In this document: positions 5,275 to 6,337 of the stretch, piece after piece
Layout of the letters: each line of letters begins with the position of its first letter
How positions within the stretch are numbered: position 1 is the first letter of the stretch
Assembly (NCBI GenBank): GCA_029554925.1
Contig: JAKPUV010000156.1
Coordinates: 1-6,337, forward strand
Reading direction: 5' to 3'
Source: Candidatus Hydrogenedentota bacterium
Lineage (GTDB): Bacteria; Hydrogenedentota; Hydrogenedentia; Hydrogenedentales; CAITNO01
Length of the DNA: 6,337 nt
Position numbers and translations under genes: made by a program
The notes under the pieces: model-generated
What the model was told of the DNA's origin: nothing
The model's input: the letters and a program-made list of their open reading frames with translations, nothing else
Database searches by the model: none

Positions 5275-6337
5275 GGGGCTGACTCCCCGCCGCACAGGGC
5301 GGCCGCCGCGCCCGGCGCGTTCCACGGCCCCACGCCCAGCAGGCGGAACGCGACGTCGCGCGATCCGGGCACCGTGGCGCGGAAGCGCTCCATCTCCGCG
5401 AGGGCGTCCGCGGTTCGTCCCTGCGCCAGCAGCCGCACCAGAGGAAAGGCGGGCAGCGCGGCCGCACCGAAAGATTCCGCCTCGGCGAGCGCCCGCTGCG
5501 CCTCCTCGGTTCTTCCCCAGGTCCCCAGCATGGCCGCACCCATCAGGCCGATGGCAAGGCGGATATCCGGGGTGTCCCCGTGCTTTTCCCGGACCGTTTG
5601 TTGGAGGGTTTCCAGGAGGGCCGCCGCCTGTTCGCGGTCCCCCCTTCGGAACGCGCACAGGGTGTCGTGCCCCGCGAGGATGACATCGGCCGCCGGGTGG
5701 GCCGATTCCCTGACCAGCGCCTCGAGAAAGCGGCGGCTCAGGCCGTAGGCGTTCTCCTGCAGCGGGAAGTAGGCGAACATGGTCGCCCGGTCGGCCCAGG
5801 ACTCCGGCAGCTCCCCGTCGTCCTGCACCAGACGCATCAGTCGAAGGGCCTGTGTCGTGTCCATGCCGGTTTCGGCGCGCTTGAGCAGCGCCTCCAGATT
5901 CTCCCCTGAAACGCTGTGCGCGGGATTGGGCAGACCATTCCAGTAGTCCGCGCAGGCGTCCGGGAAAGGTCGCGGCGCGCCCTGGGCGGGGCGAGTGATC
6001 CGGTAGACCGCGATGGACTCCCCGCCCGGCAACGTGGTGTCGCGGGATTCCAGCCCGAACAGCGCCAGCCCCTCCCGAAGTCCATCCAGACCGGTCCGGC
6101 CCCATTCCAGGCAGGTGACAAAATGGACGGCGCCGTCCTCTGGAACACGGGCCGCCTCCTCCGGGCCGTCCGGGCAGAGGGCCGCCGCAGCCTTGAGGAC
6201 GGCTGCGTCCACGGTGTGGGCGGCGGCGATGTTCAGGCTGTTGGGCGGCATGTTGACAGTGAGCAACCCGAGATTCTTCTGCCCGTGGCCGTAGCCTCCG
6301 ACCAGCACCAGATCCCCGGGGCGCGCCTCCCGCAGGA
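5271..6337 (-). CDS. C-terminal part of a TPR-like repeat protein, possibly from a membrane glycosyltransferase-like protein (5' end outside window)
   Basis: The frame is open to the right edge, so 354 residues of a longer protein are visible. A GTG at 6308 could be read as a start, but the preceding codons (LREARPGDL) run smoothly into VLVGGYGHG and there is no ribosome binding site, so I treat the gene as 5'-truncated by the window. The first 120 visible residues look alpha/beta: DLVLVGGYGHG, GAVHFVTCLEWGR and a strand ending SIAVYRI. Thereafter the protein is helical. Three hairpins with TPR-like spacing lie at about 216-246 (FRRGDREQAAALLETL), 257-288 (GRTEEAQRALAEAESF) and 293-322 (GRTADALAEMERF). 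This layout resembles the soluble tail of multi-span GT39/PMT-like proteins in environmental bacteria, but no membrane segment is visible to confirm it. The gene is convergent with the small membrane protein gene and overlaps it by 4 bp at the stop codons. Confidence 0.85.
   Translation of the reverse strand, partial: LREARPGDLVLVGGYGHGQKNLGLLTVNMPPNSLNIAAAHTVDAAVLKAAAALCPDGPEEAARVPEDGAVHFVTCLEWGRTGLDGLREGLALFGLESRDTTLPGGESIAVYRITRPAQGAPRPFPDACADYWNGLPNPAHSVSGENLEALLKRAETGMDTTQALRLMRLVQDDGELPESWADRATMFAYFPLQENAYGLSRRFLEALVRESAHPAADVILAGHDTLCAFRRGDREQAAALLETLQQTVREKHGDTPDIRLAIGLMGAAMLGTWGRTEEAQRALAEAESFGAAALPAFPLVRLLAQGRTADALAEMERFRATVPGSRDVAFRLLGVGPWNAPGAAAALCGGESAP

Noticed and set aside
5298..5307. 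Ten-base palindrome GGCGGCCGCC
   Set aside because: It lies in an Ala-rich coding stretch of the right-edge gene and is expected by composition.
2338..6105. A 1255-codon open frame on the minus strand spanning three genes
   Set aside because: Its composition is dominated by Arg, Gly, Pro, Ala and His with no recognisable motif, and it lies antisense to the well-formed secreted-protein gene. GC-rich codon use explains the lack of stops.
6306..6308. GTG at 6308 as the true start of the right-edge gene
   Set aside because: The frame stays open to the edge, the preceding residues join smoothly to an alpha/beta strand, and no ribosome binding site precedes the GTG.

Overview
This is a very GC-rich bacterial window with five protein genes entirely or partly visible, plus one 47-residue small protein gene. 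Third codon positions are almost always G or C, which opens long meaningless frames on the opposite strand. The signal peptide, the putatively exported beta-propeller protein and the peptide-importer ATPase fit a bacterium with an elaborate exported proteome. Nothing here fixes the phylum. A high-GC environmental lineage (for example PVC-like or Hydrogenedentota-like) is only a guess, and no RNA or phylogenetic marker gene is present.

Left block (1-1587, minus strand): a complete aldehyde dehydrogenase gene is followed 34 bp downstream by the first 51 codons of a DppD/OppD-type oligopeptide ABC-transporter ATPase that runs off the left edge. The two look like one operon.

Middle (1588-1958): a divergent control region lies between the aldehyde dehydrogenase gene and a cold-shock gene on the plus strand. 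It holds a good sigma70-type promoter for the cold-shock gene inside an AT-rich island, a weaker extended -10 promoter candidate for the dehydrogenase, and an unusual element between them. That element is four GTGGAC hexamers at exact 9-bp spacing, facing four GTCCAC hexamers at exact 9-bp spacing. The cold-shock transcript would start with a roughly 90-nt leader containing two mutually exclusive 7-bp pairings and a GAA-loop mini-hairpin just before the ribosome binding site.

Right plus-strand block (1959-5274): the cold-shock protein gene comes first, followed by an A-free, C-rich tract that may serve Rho-dependent termination. Next is a large gene for a putative secreted protein of about 927 residues: a barrel-like N-terminal half, a beta-rich linker, and a C-terminal propeller with about eight PQQ-type blades. 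Thirty-six bases later comes the 47-residue single-span membrane protein gene, which has a perfect AGGAGG ribosome binding site. These last two genes probably share a transcript.

Right edge (5271-6337, minus strand): the 3' part of a convergent gene, open to the window edge, encodes an alpha/beta segment followed by TPR-like helical hairpins. Its stop codon and that of the small membrane protein gene are the two strands of one CTAG palindrome, so the convergent genes overlap and have no terminator between them.

No tRNA, rRNA, transposase, CRISPR array or recognisable mobile element was seen. The most unexplained items are the 4+4 hexamer array, the barrel-propeller protein with its small membrane partner, and the structured cold-shock leader.
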